A DNA stretch of 64,000 nucleotides from Rhizophagus irregularis (taxonomy: Eukaryota > Glomeromycota > Glomeromycetes > Glomerales > Glomeraceae). The DNA lies in contig NC_089429.1 in the NCBI RefSeq assembly GCF_026210795.1, positions 6,233,001 through 6,297,000 on the forward strand, written 5' to 3'. Both the position numbers and the translations under genes were made by a program. Positions 35,047-45,775 of this stretch are shown piece by piece (within the stretch, counting starts at the first letter, position 1; each line of letters starts with the position of its first letter). Under the pieces are notes generated by a model. It saw nothing but the letters and a program-made list of their open reading frames with translations. It ran no database searches and was not told the DNA's origin.

Positions 35047-35290
35047 CGCAACGGGTGTTGCGAAACTTTCTTTTCATTAGAAAGAAGCAGATTCTAACGC
35101 TACTTACTTCATTTTTTTTTTGATGTTTCAGAATTTTGTTCTAGAATATTGGATATGGTATGTTTCATAATTGCAAAACTTTTTTAAATTTGAAACGTTT
35201 TCTAACGTTTCTCTATTTTTTTTGTAGTTTTTGGATTTTAGGTTTGGAAAACTGCAATGAGCATCTAGTGTTTTTTTTGGATAATTAGAT
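35047..35290 (+). repeat. Spliced-repeat array 4, 3' units downstream of the carrier
   Basis: After the carrier stop, an exon (35132-35157) ends in GTATGTTTCATAATTGC. The intron 35158-35227 contains GAAACGTTTTCTAACGTTTC (35192-35211) and ends TTTTTTTTGTAG. A further acceptor, TTTCAG, lies at 35126-35131. These could be 3' untranslated exons of the carrier transcript. Confidence 0.6.
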
Positions 35291-36638
35291 TAATATAGAT
35301 CTTTAACAATTAACATAGATTTTAATATAGATACTAGTATAGATTAAATAATGTATCTTTTAATTAATAAATAAACCGATTATAAACAATTACTACAATT
35401 AATAAATTTAACGCTATTTAACAAACTATAAGATATCTAATGTACTGATGATTGTTACTAAATTAACCTAATTTAACACATCATCGATAATTTTTATCAT
35501 GTGATCTTTTCATCCCGACAGTCTATCTATTATTGTGAATTTTAAGTGAGAAAGTAAAATATAGAAATAGAATGCTTTTAATAGGATAATTAGGGTCTTC
35601 TATTATAACGTATTTTAACTATTTTAAGGGCAGTGAGCCCATTGAGTAACCCATACCCCTGAAAAGAAAAATGAGAATAATAGCATCTAAACACATGCTT
35701 TTGACCGACAATAATTTATAAAAATTTTAACTTCTTTTAGAACCTAACTTCCTTAAACGTTAATTTAATTTTTTCCACTTTTGTTAAACCTTTCGGTTAA
35801 ATTTATTCCATCACTCTTTTTGGAATTGCGTAACAGGTGATGCACAGAAATCGCAGAAGATAATACTTAAAACTGTTGTATTAATGATTATGTAAATTTT
35901 TTAAATTCTTTCTTTAACCGATTTTTCTTCGAAAGTTCAAATCTATATGAATACGTTTGTGAAGGAAATTACTTGAACCAATATCTGATAAGATTCGTAA
36001 CACGACCAATAGCTAAAATACAATACACTGTATCCCGATTTCATATTTTTTGAAAACATTATAACAAAAATTATACAATATTTATTAAATCAGACACTTT
36101 ATAAAATATGTACCTAAACTTTTTTTTTGATAGTAGTTTTTTATTCTTTATAAAAATTTGAGTTAAAATGTTTCAATGTTACAGTTAAAAATTCTTCATA
36201 TTTCATTATACCCTATCATAACAAATTCTCAATTTCAATCAAAGTTTTTTGTTTATAAATTTAAACAAAGAATTCAATAAAAGAAAAATGGATTTATAAA
36301 AAATGGACAAATTGATAAAATTGAAGTGTGGATAATTAAGCATTGATGCTTCGCCGAATGTATTATTTTTTTCCATGGAGTCAGGCGTTAAATTTGTTGC
36401 AGAAGGTACCCTAATAGAGATAATGGCGCATTTATTTTACTTTTTTTTTCTTCAAATACAATTATGAAATATTGTAACATTTATTATTATTATTATTATT
36501 ATTTGAATGTTCTTTGATCATTTTTTGACGTAACAAGTGAACAAATCGTTCCGTTTCAAATTTTATTTTTCCGATATTTTAATAAAATCTTGAAGTTTAG
36601 CTCAAATTGAATCGGCGTGTGGCTGTCGAAAATTTCTT
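35291..36638. other. Intergenic, no gene recognised
   Basis: AT-rich. It includes an (ATT)n microsatellite at about 36480-36504 and an AT run at 36121-36135. Confidence 0.45.
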
Positions 36639-36832
36639 ATAAAAAGGCTCTGAAATTCCTAGCGAATTACAATTAAAATACGCGCAACCAATCTAAATTT
36701 TTATTAATATTTCTAATAATATGGCCCAAAATAGCCTTGATTGGGCCATTAGCATAAATGTTAACGACGATGAACGAGTTATTGATAAACTATTAAAAGT
36801 TCTTATGTTAATATTGATAAACTATTAAAAAT
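36639..36832 (+). other. TATA-linked short ORF with internal duplication
   Basis: CTTATAAAAAGGCTC (about 36636-36650) precedes an ATG at 36721 that opens a 35-codon frame (MAQNSLDWAISINVNDDERV and KLLKVLM). Its end lies in a 31-bp imperfect direct repeat containing GATAAACTATTAAAA (36783 and 36817). ATGGCCCAA at the start also pairs with TTGGGCCAT 11 bp later. It could be the 5' end of a decayed gene, and the family is unknown. Confidence 0.25.
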
Positions 36833-37324
36833 TTTTATGTTAATAATTTTTATGATTCATTATTATCATAGAGTTATTACATAAAGAAATTTAATTTATG
36901 GTTCTTTTTATTAAATCTCCTTTAAACTATCGCGCACGCGCTTGATGCACCAAAGTTCTCAAAACATGGTCAACAACCGATTATGGTATTGACCTAACAA
37001 GTGCTTTATAATAACTAGTATATTAATAAAATAATAACTTGTATAACTTGTAAATGATAAATCACACACATTATTTTAGATATGAAATTTTTTTAACACG
37101 TTTAAACTCCCTACTAATTGATATTCGGCTAATTACATAAATTATATGCAATGTGAAGAACTAGGTAAAACCGATGGAATAGATGTATTATATATATACC
37201 TGACCCTCTTAATATTAATCCTGATTCTATATCAAATGTTGAAAAAAAATTCTTAAATATATAGAAGATATACTTTTAAAATTTCCTAAAAATTAATATT
37301 TTTTTTCTAAAAAAAAGAATTTGG

Positions 37325-38179
37325 TAGTGCTCCTAACGGGTCAAGTCGGGTCGGGTTTTGTAGATATGTTGTGCCTCAGATCGATTCTTGCCTCAGATTG
37401 AAGCTCACGCACCTCAGATTGAGATTGTCATCTGACGCACCTCAATTGCTAATAAAAATGTGCTATAATTAAACATCAAAATTTCCAATTTTAATGTATT
37501 TTTAAGTACTAAGTAAACTTATTTATCATTACAATCCTATAATTTCAGATTAATTGGAATCATACTTATTAAATCTTTTCATTTGAAAAATGACTTAAAA
37601 TTTAATGATTTTTCAGATAAAACACAAATATAAACTTCAATATAAATCGGATTTACATAAACATTTCAGGAAACATGTAACTCATTATGGTGCACAAGTT
37701 TGCTTATGTTACAAAAAGTGGTTTAATTAATGAGAAAAAAAGTTTACTTATAACAGACTTTATTGAATGATTCAAATGAGGTGCGTCAGGTGACAATCTC
37801 AATGTGAGGTGCGTGAGCTTCAATCTGAGGCAAGAATCGATCTGAGGCACAACAGATATACCCGACCCGACCAAAGTGAAAAGGTCTTGACTCTAAACCC
37901 GACCCGAGTATAGTTCGACCGGATATCCCGGGTCTAAACCCGAATTTTCAAAGGAAAAAAAATGAGCAACCACCATTTTTTCGGCATTATAATGAATCTT
38001 TAATGAAATTATAATAGATATAATAGATTTGTAATATTATGAAGCTTTGTTATCATTCATTTATTATAATTAATTAGTATTTGTTCAATAACTCGGGTCA
38101 ACCGGGGGTCACCGGGTCATAAAAATTATTGAACCCGACCCGAGCTTTTAAGGGTCGACCCGTTCCGTTAGGAGCACTA
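37325..38179. mobile_element. Second hAT-like element (855 bp), hosting a nested MITE
   Basis: Inverted ends TAGTGCTCCTAACGGGTC (left) and TAGTGCTCCTAACGGAAC (right, read inverted) are flanked by identical GAATTTGG 8-mers (37317-37324 and 38180-38187). As in the element at 574-1399, the subterminal regions are full of GGGTC/GACCC and CCCGACCC words, so the two are one family. No transposase frame remains. About half its length is a different element inserted at 37368-37853. Confidence 0.9.
37368..37853. mobile_element. Nested MITE, 486 bp, about 80-bp near-identical TIRs
   Basis: Both ends start GTTGTGCCTCAGATCGATTC, and the inverted repeats extend about 82 bp with about three mismatches. 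Each arm contains repeated GCCTCAGAT and GCACCTCA words. A 6-bp direct repeat AGATAT flanks it (37362-37367 and 37854-37859). A 6-bp duplication does not fit hAT (8), Harbinger (3) or mariner (TA), so the superfamily is left open. The near-identity of the arms indicates recent movement, after the host hAT element had inserted. Confidence 0.85.
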
Positions 38180-38187
38180 GAATTTGG

Positions 38188-38429
38188 GATACAATTATAC
38201 CTGCAGTTATAAATGACTCGCCATAAAGGAAAAAATCTTCCTTATCTCCTTACTAGCTTTATGATAATAGGTCGAATAAAATAATTCTTCGGGAATGAAA
38301 TTTTTATATAATACATAGTAATGTACAGTATATTGGCGGGACAAAACGATTATATATTATATCGTACAATACAAAATTTAATTACTACGCGAAATTTACG
38401 AAAATGTGAAACTAAATCTTTGGCGAATT
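38188..38429. other. Short AT-rich spacer
   Basis: No gene or repeat was recognised. Confidence 0.4.
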
Positions 38430-38600
38430 GATAGTTAAGGAAAACTAGATATTAAGCCAGATGTTAAGAAACGAAGACCGTTCACGGCACTTCTTACTGT
38501 CTTCCTAGCATGTTTAGGATCCTGAACATGTGAATTGATAAAGAGTACACGTGCTAATCTGATAACTCGTGGTTTTTTTCTCCGCACTTTTGTTTTCCAC
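38430..38600 (-). pseudogene. Isolated copy of the exon segment repeated at 50-52 kb
   Basis: The minus strand reads RKKPRVIRLARVLFINSHVQ followed by DPKHARKTVRSAVNG and LRFLTSG. The same motif (QDPKRAKKIARCVVTGAHF, and VIRLARALCNN at 52270) occurs in the tandem units at 50.1-52.3 kb. The frame is open for about 45 codons here, with no clear start or family assignment. Confidence 0.45.
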
Positions 38601-38944
38601 CTTTAAAATAGGAGTATATTTGTATTTTTTATAATTTATATAATGTAAAGTTTAATGAATAAAAAGGGAATTTTTTATAAGTAAATATTTTTCGTGCCGT
38701 AATTTCTAAAGTAAGAAAATAAAAATATTAGTATAGGGTTACTTACCGCACCCTCCCATATTAATCTTGCTCATAGTTGCGCACTTCAACATTGGGCAAG
38801 TTCCACACGAGCGATTATCTGTTCAAAAAACAGTCACGTCGAATCACAAAACGTAATTCACACTTTTATCAACTCGACTTACCCCACGACGTCTACAAAA
38901 AATTTATTTTGGCAATTTAAGTCAAAACTACGTTATTAAAATGT

Positions 38945-39139
38945 TTGAAACAATTAATTTTTGAAAAGAATATTAAGGTTATTTTCGTATTTGAATCCAA
39001 AGATGAATGGAATAATTTAAATATAGATAGCAATTATCGTAATTGGGCGAAGAATTTATCTCAAATTACAAATAGTGAATTTATGATCAGTTATCCAATC
39101 TGTAATTTATCATTTAGATTAATTAAAATGAGTTGTTAG
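38945..39139 (+). CDS. Hypothetical 64-codon ORF
   Basis: This frame (MKQLIFEKNIKVIFVFESKD, then WAKNLSQITNSEFMISYP) has normal amino-acid balance for a real protein, better than most AT-rich chance frames. Its opening TTGAAACAA may continue from an upstream exon. No domain was recognised. It could be the last exon of a decayed gene. Confidence 0.3.
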   Translation: MKQLIFEKNIKVIFVFESKDEWNNLNIDSNYRNWAKNLSQITNSEFMISYPICNLSFRLIKMSC

Positions 39140-39325
39140 TTCATATTATATAGAGAACTTCAAATTTTTAATCATTTTTTCAATTATATGATGAGAATAA
39201 TAATTTTTTATTAAGAATAAATAAATAAATAAATAAATAAATTATTCAAGATTTATTAAATTTTAAGTCATGAATGAATACACAAAAATTAAATTAAAAA
39301 CTTCGCATTACTATCAAGAAATACA

Positions 39326-39411
39326 AGTCAGAACCCGATATAATAACGATGTGGTATAATGATTTTTTAAAAGATTTTATCTTATACATGTTATCTATCG
39401 AGTTCTGACTC
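39326..39411. mobile_element. Short pogo/mariner-like MITE relic
   Basis: AGTCAGAACCCGATA on the left pairs with the inverted TATCGAGTTCTGACT on the right, 85 bp in all. The ends match those of the element at 31613-31796 (CAGTCAGAACTCGATA). The outer TA duplication is not clear. Confidence 0.55.
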
Positions 39412-39454
39412 ATTAAGTTTGTTTAGAAATTAAATTTATAAATTATAATCCCCT

Positions 39455-39665
39455 GTCGCACTAAGTGTCACTCATGGCTGAGTTTATAAATGACCAGGAC
39501 TCAATAGATAGCCGAGAAATTACTAATTTATAGTTAAGTTTAAAATAGTTAATATTTAATGAGTGACACGCTTACCCATTTATTTCATGGGAAGGGGTTT
39601 TCTTCCCGAAGGGAAAAAGCCCTATTTATTCCCAATTCCCCATGAAATAAATAATATAAATTTTG
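39455..39665. repeat. Inverted-repeat region with a strong hairpin
   Basis: AGTGTCACTCA (about 39466) and TGAGTGACAC (39559) are inverted to each other. TTATTTCATGGG pairs with CCCATGAAATAA across 39580-39650, enclosing TTCTTCCCGAAGGGAA. It resembles a small fold-back element. Part of it gives a spurious 75-codon frame (39563-39790). Confidence 0.45.
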
Positions 39666-39769
39666 AGGATAAACTAAGGTTAAAGAACTGGTTATATGAA
39701 GGGGGTATAAAAGTAAAATATATATATAAAGGAATGAATAAAATGAATGAGCGAGGATTGAGGATGAGG

Positions 39770-40400
39770 GATAGGATTAAGGTTGGTTAGGGTTAAGATA
39801 GGATTAGCGAGGATTATGGTTTAAAAGAAAGGAAATTGTTCTGTCTGGTGTTTCATTTATTTGTAAGTGATTTATGATTATAAAAGAGTAATGAATCAGG
39901 TGATTGATTTAGTTGCTCGAATAATTTGTGTATAAAAGAGTGTATAAATTAAATTTTATTATGAACAATAGGAAATCAGGTGATTGAACCAGCAATTTGA
40001 ATAATCTTTATGTGCTCAAATAATTTTGTGTATAAAAGAGTGTATAAATTAAATTTGATTATGAGCAACAGGAAATCAGGGATTAAACCAGCAATTTGAA
40101 TAATCTTTATTTGTAAAAATTATGCTCAATGGTGATTTAAACCAGTATTTTATTTTATTTATAATTTGTATAAATGAAATAAACGGTGGGGATTGGTTGA
40201 TGAATAATAATATTATCATGTTAAGAAATTGGATAAATAGGTTAAGATGAGAAGTAATAGGAATTAAGGAATGGATAATTAGGTTATGGTTAGGGTTAGA
40301 GTTAGGGTTAAAGTGAGAAGTAAAAGGAATTAAGGAATGGATTAGGTTAGGGTTATGGTTAAAGTTAGAGTTAAAATGAGAAGTAAGATGAGGATGAATT
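39770..40400 (+). repeat. Tandem repeats and degenerate TTAGGG telomere-like tracts
   Basis: TTAGGGTTA-type words occur at about 39787-39800 and densely at 40270-40380 (GGTTAGGGTTAGAGTTAGGG). Between them are about 80-100-bp tandem units sharing TGTATAAAAGAGTGTATAAA (39930 and 40030) and GGAAATCAGG. The minus-strand 113-codon frame (40076-40417) is a translation of these repeats (PNPN/HFNPN periodicity) and not a gene. This looks like an interstitial degenerate telomeric block rather than a chromosome end. Confidence 0.65.
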
Positions 40401-40439
40401 TTTATATGAATATGCATATTTAATTTATTGATTCTTTTT

Positions 40440-42268
40440 GTGTTCTTGTTTTTTTTTTTTGTTTTTTTTTGTGAAAAAAAAATATTGAAATATTTTTGCC
40501 ATTTCTCTAGGAATTTTTAGAGCTTTTTTATAAGAAAAAAAAATATTTAACAATCATGCGGTTTGCAGAATTTTTAACAATAAATTAAATCATAAAAGGC
40601 ATCAGATCATCAAGTATGTTACATGATGTTACATAAAATTTTATTGTTTTAAAATTATATTATTATCATTGCTGCTATTTTTGCATTTGCTTGCATAATT
40701 GTCATTATTTATATGTAAATATCTACAATAACAATACTTTTTTTATTATAAAGTCAGATAAAGTAGAATTTATTTTTAGTAAATATCGATTTTTTTTTTG
40801 AATGATCAAAAACTTCAGATTAAAATTGATCAATTTATTTTCTAAAAATGTAAATTAATAAAGAAAAAAAAATGTCTTTAATAATGAAAAAGAAAATGAG
40901 TCATAATATTTATGCATTTTATTCACAAAGAAAAAAAAAATACAAAACTTTATTTGGCAAATTTATCCTATGTGATATAATCAAAATTTATTTATTTATG
41001 TAGGAGTAATTGTCTTACTTGCGATTATTAAATCTTTAAAACAATAAAAATTAAAATTAAAGTCTGTCCATACACTGCGGCAATCACATTATATGATTAT
41101 AGGTCATCGTCATTGTACAGCATGTACAGCATTTCATGATCATCATACAATTATCGAAATTTATAGTACAGCTATTACAGCTATAATAAAAATAAAAGAA
41201 AAAAAGTTCAAAATTGTGAGATAAATTTTCAAATGTTTTTTTTTTTTATATATTTTCATTTTTTCTGAAAAGAGAAAATAAAAGATAAAAAATATGGGAC
41301 TGCTTTTTCTTTGATAAAATGCTCAATTTAGGTTCTTTATTTTTATTTAAAAAAAAGATTTTATCTAAAATCTAAAAATAAAACCACAAAAGATGACATA
41401 TGACCAATTCTGAAACGCCAGCATACATCGGAGTTCCTAAAAGTGAAATATTTTTTTTTTAGAATTATCATTTAAACCTGTTAGAAACAAGCAAAATTGA
41501 TTAACTTACTAAAGATTTTGAAAAGTATTTTTTTTTTTATTGTGTAAAAATTCATTGTAAAATTTTTTGCTACATATTTATTCGTCTATTCGCTTATTTT
41601 TATGTTTCACATATGTTTGTATCAATTATTCCATAATTAGATTAAAATAAGCAACATATTTTTATAATGAATAATTCTTTTTTAAATCACTTTTTGATTG
41701 TTCCTTTTACAGAATTCCATATCTTAAAAAAGTCTTATGAAATACGCCCTTGATGATCACATTGTTCTACAGCATTTTTTTACGTAATTCATTTAGATGC
41801 CTTATGGAACCTCCTTTCCATCTACTGTTAAAACGCGAAAAAGGAAACTCAATGTCTTCCACGTGATTTATGGCCAAGATTATGCTTATGCGTTCGGCCA
41901 AGGATCTGCAAAATTTTAAGGCATTATACCGACATTCAGTTCTGATTAATACAATAAATTAATGCATGATTTAACATTAATAGGGTAATTTTATGAAAGA
42001 ACATCAATAAGATTTATAAAATTTTGTTTGTACCATTTCCAAATACATCATACAATAAGTAAACAACGAAGTTACAGTATGTGATCATGTCACCGATCAA
42101 TAATTTATTATTGATCACATCAATAAAAATTATTTTAGAATCCTCAATGCTTACTTAATTATATTATTCTTAATAAAGTTATTAATCAAAGTGGTTATCA
42201 CGATAAAAAAGTCATAAATTTCTTTGTCGTGAATGTAATACCATTTATTGTAAAAATAGATGAAAAAC
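40440..42268. other. Intergenic, no gene recognised
   Basis: AT-rich with homopolymer runs. A perfect-arm hairpin GATCAATAAT..ATTATTGATC lies at 42095-42116, about 220 bp upstream of the HMG gene. Confidence 0.45.
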
Positions 42269-42282
42269 TCATATATATAAGA
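42269..42282 (+). promoter_or_regulatory. TATA box of the HMG-box gene
   Basis: CATATATATAAGAG lies about 60 bp upstream of the ATG, a typical distance for a short-leader gene. Confidence 0.5.
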
Positions 42283-42332
42283 GCCTAAATTTATTTCAGA
42301 AAAAAAAATCAACATTTTCGAAATTTAATAAA

Positions 42333-42644
42333 ATGGCAGGAATTGATTACTTTGTAACATCTTTAATCAATAAAATCGATAGAAGAAATCTTTTTTTCCA
42401 CTTAAATGATCCAGAATCATATATTTCTCTTGTCGGCGGGTCTCGACCAAAAAAGCCACCCAATTCATTTTCAATATTCAGGAAAAACGTATGTAATGAA
42501 GCAAGACGACATGAAGTTTATAATATGCGTGTAGTCACCAAAACCGCTATCATCTTATGGAATCAAGCACAACGCAATGAAAAAGATATTTATAGAAGAC
42601 TATCTAGTCTCATTCATGAAACTTATTTTACAGAAGAAGTTTAA
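42333..42644 (+). CDS. MATA-type HMG-box protein
   Basis: A single-exon frame of 103 codons. Residues about 36-95 form an HMG box: RPKKPPNSFSIFRKNVCNEA, a helix with VVTKTAIILWNQAQRNEKDI, then YRRLSSLIHETYF. The PKKPPNSFxxFR opening and the W of helix 2 (LWNQ) are the standard sequence-specific HMG features of the MATA_HMG class, which binds the minor groove and bends DNA. Stand-alone MATA-HMG genes are strongly expanded in Rhizophagus, while only the true MAT locus has homeodomain genes, and none are seen here. The protein is short, with a 35-residue leader and almost no C-terminal tail. A clear TATA box and short leader suggest it is transcribed. No sign of decay was seen. Confidence 0.85.
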   Translation: MAGIDYFVTSLINKIDRRNLFFHLNDPESYISLVGGSRPKKPPNSFSIFRKNVCNEARRHEVYNMRVVTKTAIILWNQAQRNEKDIYRRLSSLIHETYFTEEV

Positions 42645-43728
42645 TACTGTAAATTTTTATTATTTCTTTTTTTTAAAAAAAAATAAAAAAAATAAAATTG
42701 ATATATCTATCAAGCATCCGAGAGAATAATGATGGCGAATCTTTTTTTTATTCTTATCGCTATATCTCATATATATAAATGTTAACATGGATATGAGAAG
42801 AACTGAAAATTTTTTTTAAATTTTATTAATATTTTTTTTCATTTTTTATTATTTTTATTTTTATTTTTATTTTTATTTTTTTTTATATAATTTATTTTTT
42901 ATATATATTGTATTATTCGTAATTCATAGCTATATATTTTTTAATATTAAAAATGTATTAAAGCGATACTTTTTTTTCTAAATGTACGGAATTGATAAAA
43001 ATCAAATAAAATATAATTAAATACGAAAAATTTAAACGTGTAATAAAGTTTTAATAAAAAATTATCATGTAGATACGAATTATTGTAGAGTCATACAAAC
43101 TTGTTAATGTTTGAGAACATGATTTTTTTAAAACATACAGTATATATACTGTATATATACATATAATATAATACATATATATGAACAGCTTCAAGCGACA
43201 AATAATACATTATTACGAAACCTTTATACTTCATGCTGATAGGTTAATAATCTGGGTACATACAATAAAATATTACTAATCTTCAATTGGATTAATTACT
43301 ATGTATTTATTTTAAGTTTTGAAGGCTGCACTTCAATTTTATCGAGTTTGACATGTAAACTTCTATCCTGTCGTTTTTTGTCGCTAATTTTATTAGATCT
43401 TTTTTTAAAAAATTTTTGTATTAGTGAAAAAATATAAACTTGAGAATCAAATATTACATTAAAAGCATCAGACGCGAAGATACAATATCATACTATTTCA
43501 ACTCTCAAATTAGTTTATTAAGCGTTCATATATAATCATGATGTTCGCTACAATAAGAAAATAAATTTCGATATAAACTTTTATATAATAATACATTTCC
43601 ATCAGTACTGTCTAATTCGAATCGTAATATTTTTAATGAATTGATATGGACAATTATTTTAGATTTGGATTAAAAAAAAAAATATTTCTTCTAAAACTAC
43701 GGTGACCGTTAAACGTCCGAAGCGGGCG
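42645..43728. other. Intergenic downstream of the HMG gene
   Basis: Poly-T/poly-A tracts directly after the stop (42663-42700) could serve as a 3' end region. An ACAGTATATATACTGT palindrome lies at 43136-43152. No gene was recognised. Confidence 0.4.
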
Positions 43729-43893
43729 TCAAGCTGCACGTTTTCCAAAGTGAAATCTTATTGGTGTAATATTTTGCAACGATTTATAAACATCACGAGC
43801 ACAACGTCTTTCACGTTGATTATGAGTTTCATTTTCTCTAATTTTGCGTTTTCTAAGTGTTTCAGGATGAATAAATATAGGCTGGCTATCCAT
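43729..43893 (-). pseudogene. Short N-terminal relic of a transposon-type ORF
   Basis: The minus strand from ATG at 43893 encodes 54 residues: MDSQPIFIHPETLRKRKIRE, NETHNQRERRCARDVYKSLQ and a short end. The basic RKRKxRExETxxQRxxR pattern resembles the start of Helitron-like and other mobile-element ORFs in these fungi. That link is tentative. The plus-strand frame at 43702-43962 is its shadow. Confidence 0.35.
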
Positions 43894-44864
43894 TTTATAT
43901 TTTTAATTTATTATTTTAAGATTTTAATGATTAATGACGAAAATAAGTTACACAAGATATAAATTATATTTTTTCATATATTATATTTTTTCGTTTATTA
44001 TTAATGAATCTTAAATTGCATGAAGAAATAATTTAAAAACAACTAAATTTAATAATATACATCTTATGAAGGTTAAACTATTTTAAGCTTAAATAAAGTA
44101 TATATATGTCACGTTTATATAAGTCACAGACACACATTGCATGCTTTTGCGTAGAATGTCGGACAATAATAAATTGCTGACGATTATTTTATGTATGGTG
44201 ATACTATATTCTATTGTTTTATCACCAAATATAACTACGGTAATTAACTAAGCTAAGTCATCTCCTCCATCTCTCTATCGAGAAAAATCGAGAATCGCCT
44301 ATTCATGAACTGTATCAGATGTTATTTTTGTCACTCGAGTAATTTTGCTTATGCTCATATTCTTGCTTCTCTCCTAAATCCGAATTTATATTATATATAG
44401 GATGCGATCAAGTTGATAAGATTTTAATAACTAATAACCAGGGAAACTTACTTTAATTATGTTTTTTTTTAAATTGTGCACGTAATTTTCAAAGTTACTT
44501 CGTGCTTGCATTTTTTTTGCAATTATTTCTATAGTTCTTCAGCTTCGGCAGCTGTCATTATTTAAAACAATATGTTAAAAAAAAATGAAATAATTTTAAT
44601 GTAAATATTTAAGATTCGGTATAACCCACGCTCAATTTCTTTCAATAAAAGTCAATTAGTTTCAAATTTTGGTAATAAAAATGCACTACCAACATGCATA
44701 CCTTTAATACAAAGTTGAGACTAAGATTGAAGGTGACTTTAATGTTTGAATTATTTTTTTTATTGAGAGATTGGAGAGAAAGTAATGGTAAAGTTCGCCT
44801 TCATATACTAATTAATACAGATTTTTTTTTTAGGAATACGATCCGAGTAAGAAATTTTCTTAAT
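43894..44864. other. AT-rich region without a recognised gene
   Basis: Only short frames are seen, with no domain. Confidence 0.4.
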
Positions 44865-45775
44865 GAGAACTATTAGACTGAAGTTTGAATATTTTTGGCT
44901 TTTTGATGGGTATTATGGTATTATACTCAATAAACGGAGTTATTACATCACCAGAAGTCACAATATTAAAAGCATTAACATCATGTAAAAGAATATCTTT
45001 AATCTTTTCAGTAGTGTTCTCTAGTAAAATAGCGGCTTGTAAAGCAGCACCATATAAAGCAACAGCCTCATCCGGATTGATAAATTTGATTAATTTTTCT
45101 TAAATAATTTTTTTATCATCTTATGAATTCTGAGAATATGTGTTGAGCCACCAACCAGAACAATTACATGAACTTTGACTTTTTTGACATTCAATTTTTG
45201 TATCATTAAGTGCTTATTGCAGAATAAGACAAATCTTCATTCAATTTTTCGAATTCGTCACGGTTTAAAGAAGGATAATAGTGCCTTTGATGTAAAGAAA
45301 ATTTATTCTTTTGTATAAAGAGGGGTCGAATTGTCGGTAAATTGACATAAGGAACACGTAGTTTTTTAAAAGAACATTTTTCGGTATGATTATAGAGACA
45401 TGAATCAATATGAACATGATTATACTCTGAAAGTATATGTTTTGCACGTTCACAATTGTGTTCTGAATTCTTGTACGAAATGATTTACTAGATGATTATC
45501 CAAGTCTTTTCCACCAAGATTATTAATAATAAAAAATCTTTTTCATCATTATTTATATTAACAACTTCAATATCATCATCATCATCAATGATTTCAACGA
45601 ATACTCCGATAATGACGACAACAACTACAACAACAATTTCACCAGAAATTACTTATTGTCATCAGCAATCAATACCGACTATAATAAATAATTATTAGAA
45701 CCTTTTTGAATATTTATGTATGCATATTTATTTAAAATATATAATTATATACATACCAACATATTCTTCTGCCAT
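44865..45775 (-). pseudogene. HSP70-like: Hsp70 chaperone gene, internally deleted and frameshifted
   Basis: From 45775 the minus strand starts MAEEYV, followed by a GTATGT donor and an intron (about 45709-45756). It resumes with VGID, matching the Hsp70 N-terminus (MAxEYxxGIDLGTT). Next come NLGGKDLDNHLVNHFVQEF, NRDEFEKLNEDL, VIVLVGGSTHI (the phosphate-2 motif, normally LVGGSTRIP), INPDEAVALYGAALQAAILL, and DVITPFIEYNTIIP of the substrate domain start. Most of ATPase subdomains IA and IB is deleted and replaced by a Val/Asp-rich low-complexity stretch. Stops occur before INPDEAVA and elsewhere. Overall order is kept but at least three frames are needed. Frames on the plus strand here (44885-45103, 45492-45698) are shadows. 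Confidence 0.85.

Noticed and set aside
40270-40400. True chromosome end
   Set aside because: TTAGGG copies are degenerate and both flanks continue with ordinary sequence and genes for more than 20 kb.
40076-40417. 113-codon minus-strand frame rich in PNPN/HFNPN
   Set aside because: It is a translation of degenerate telomere-like tandem repeats. The periodic composition comes from the DNA repeat.
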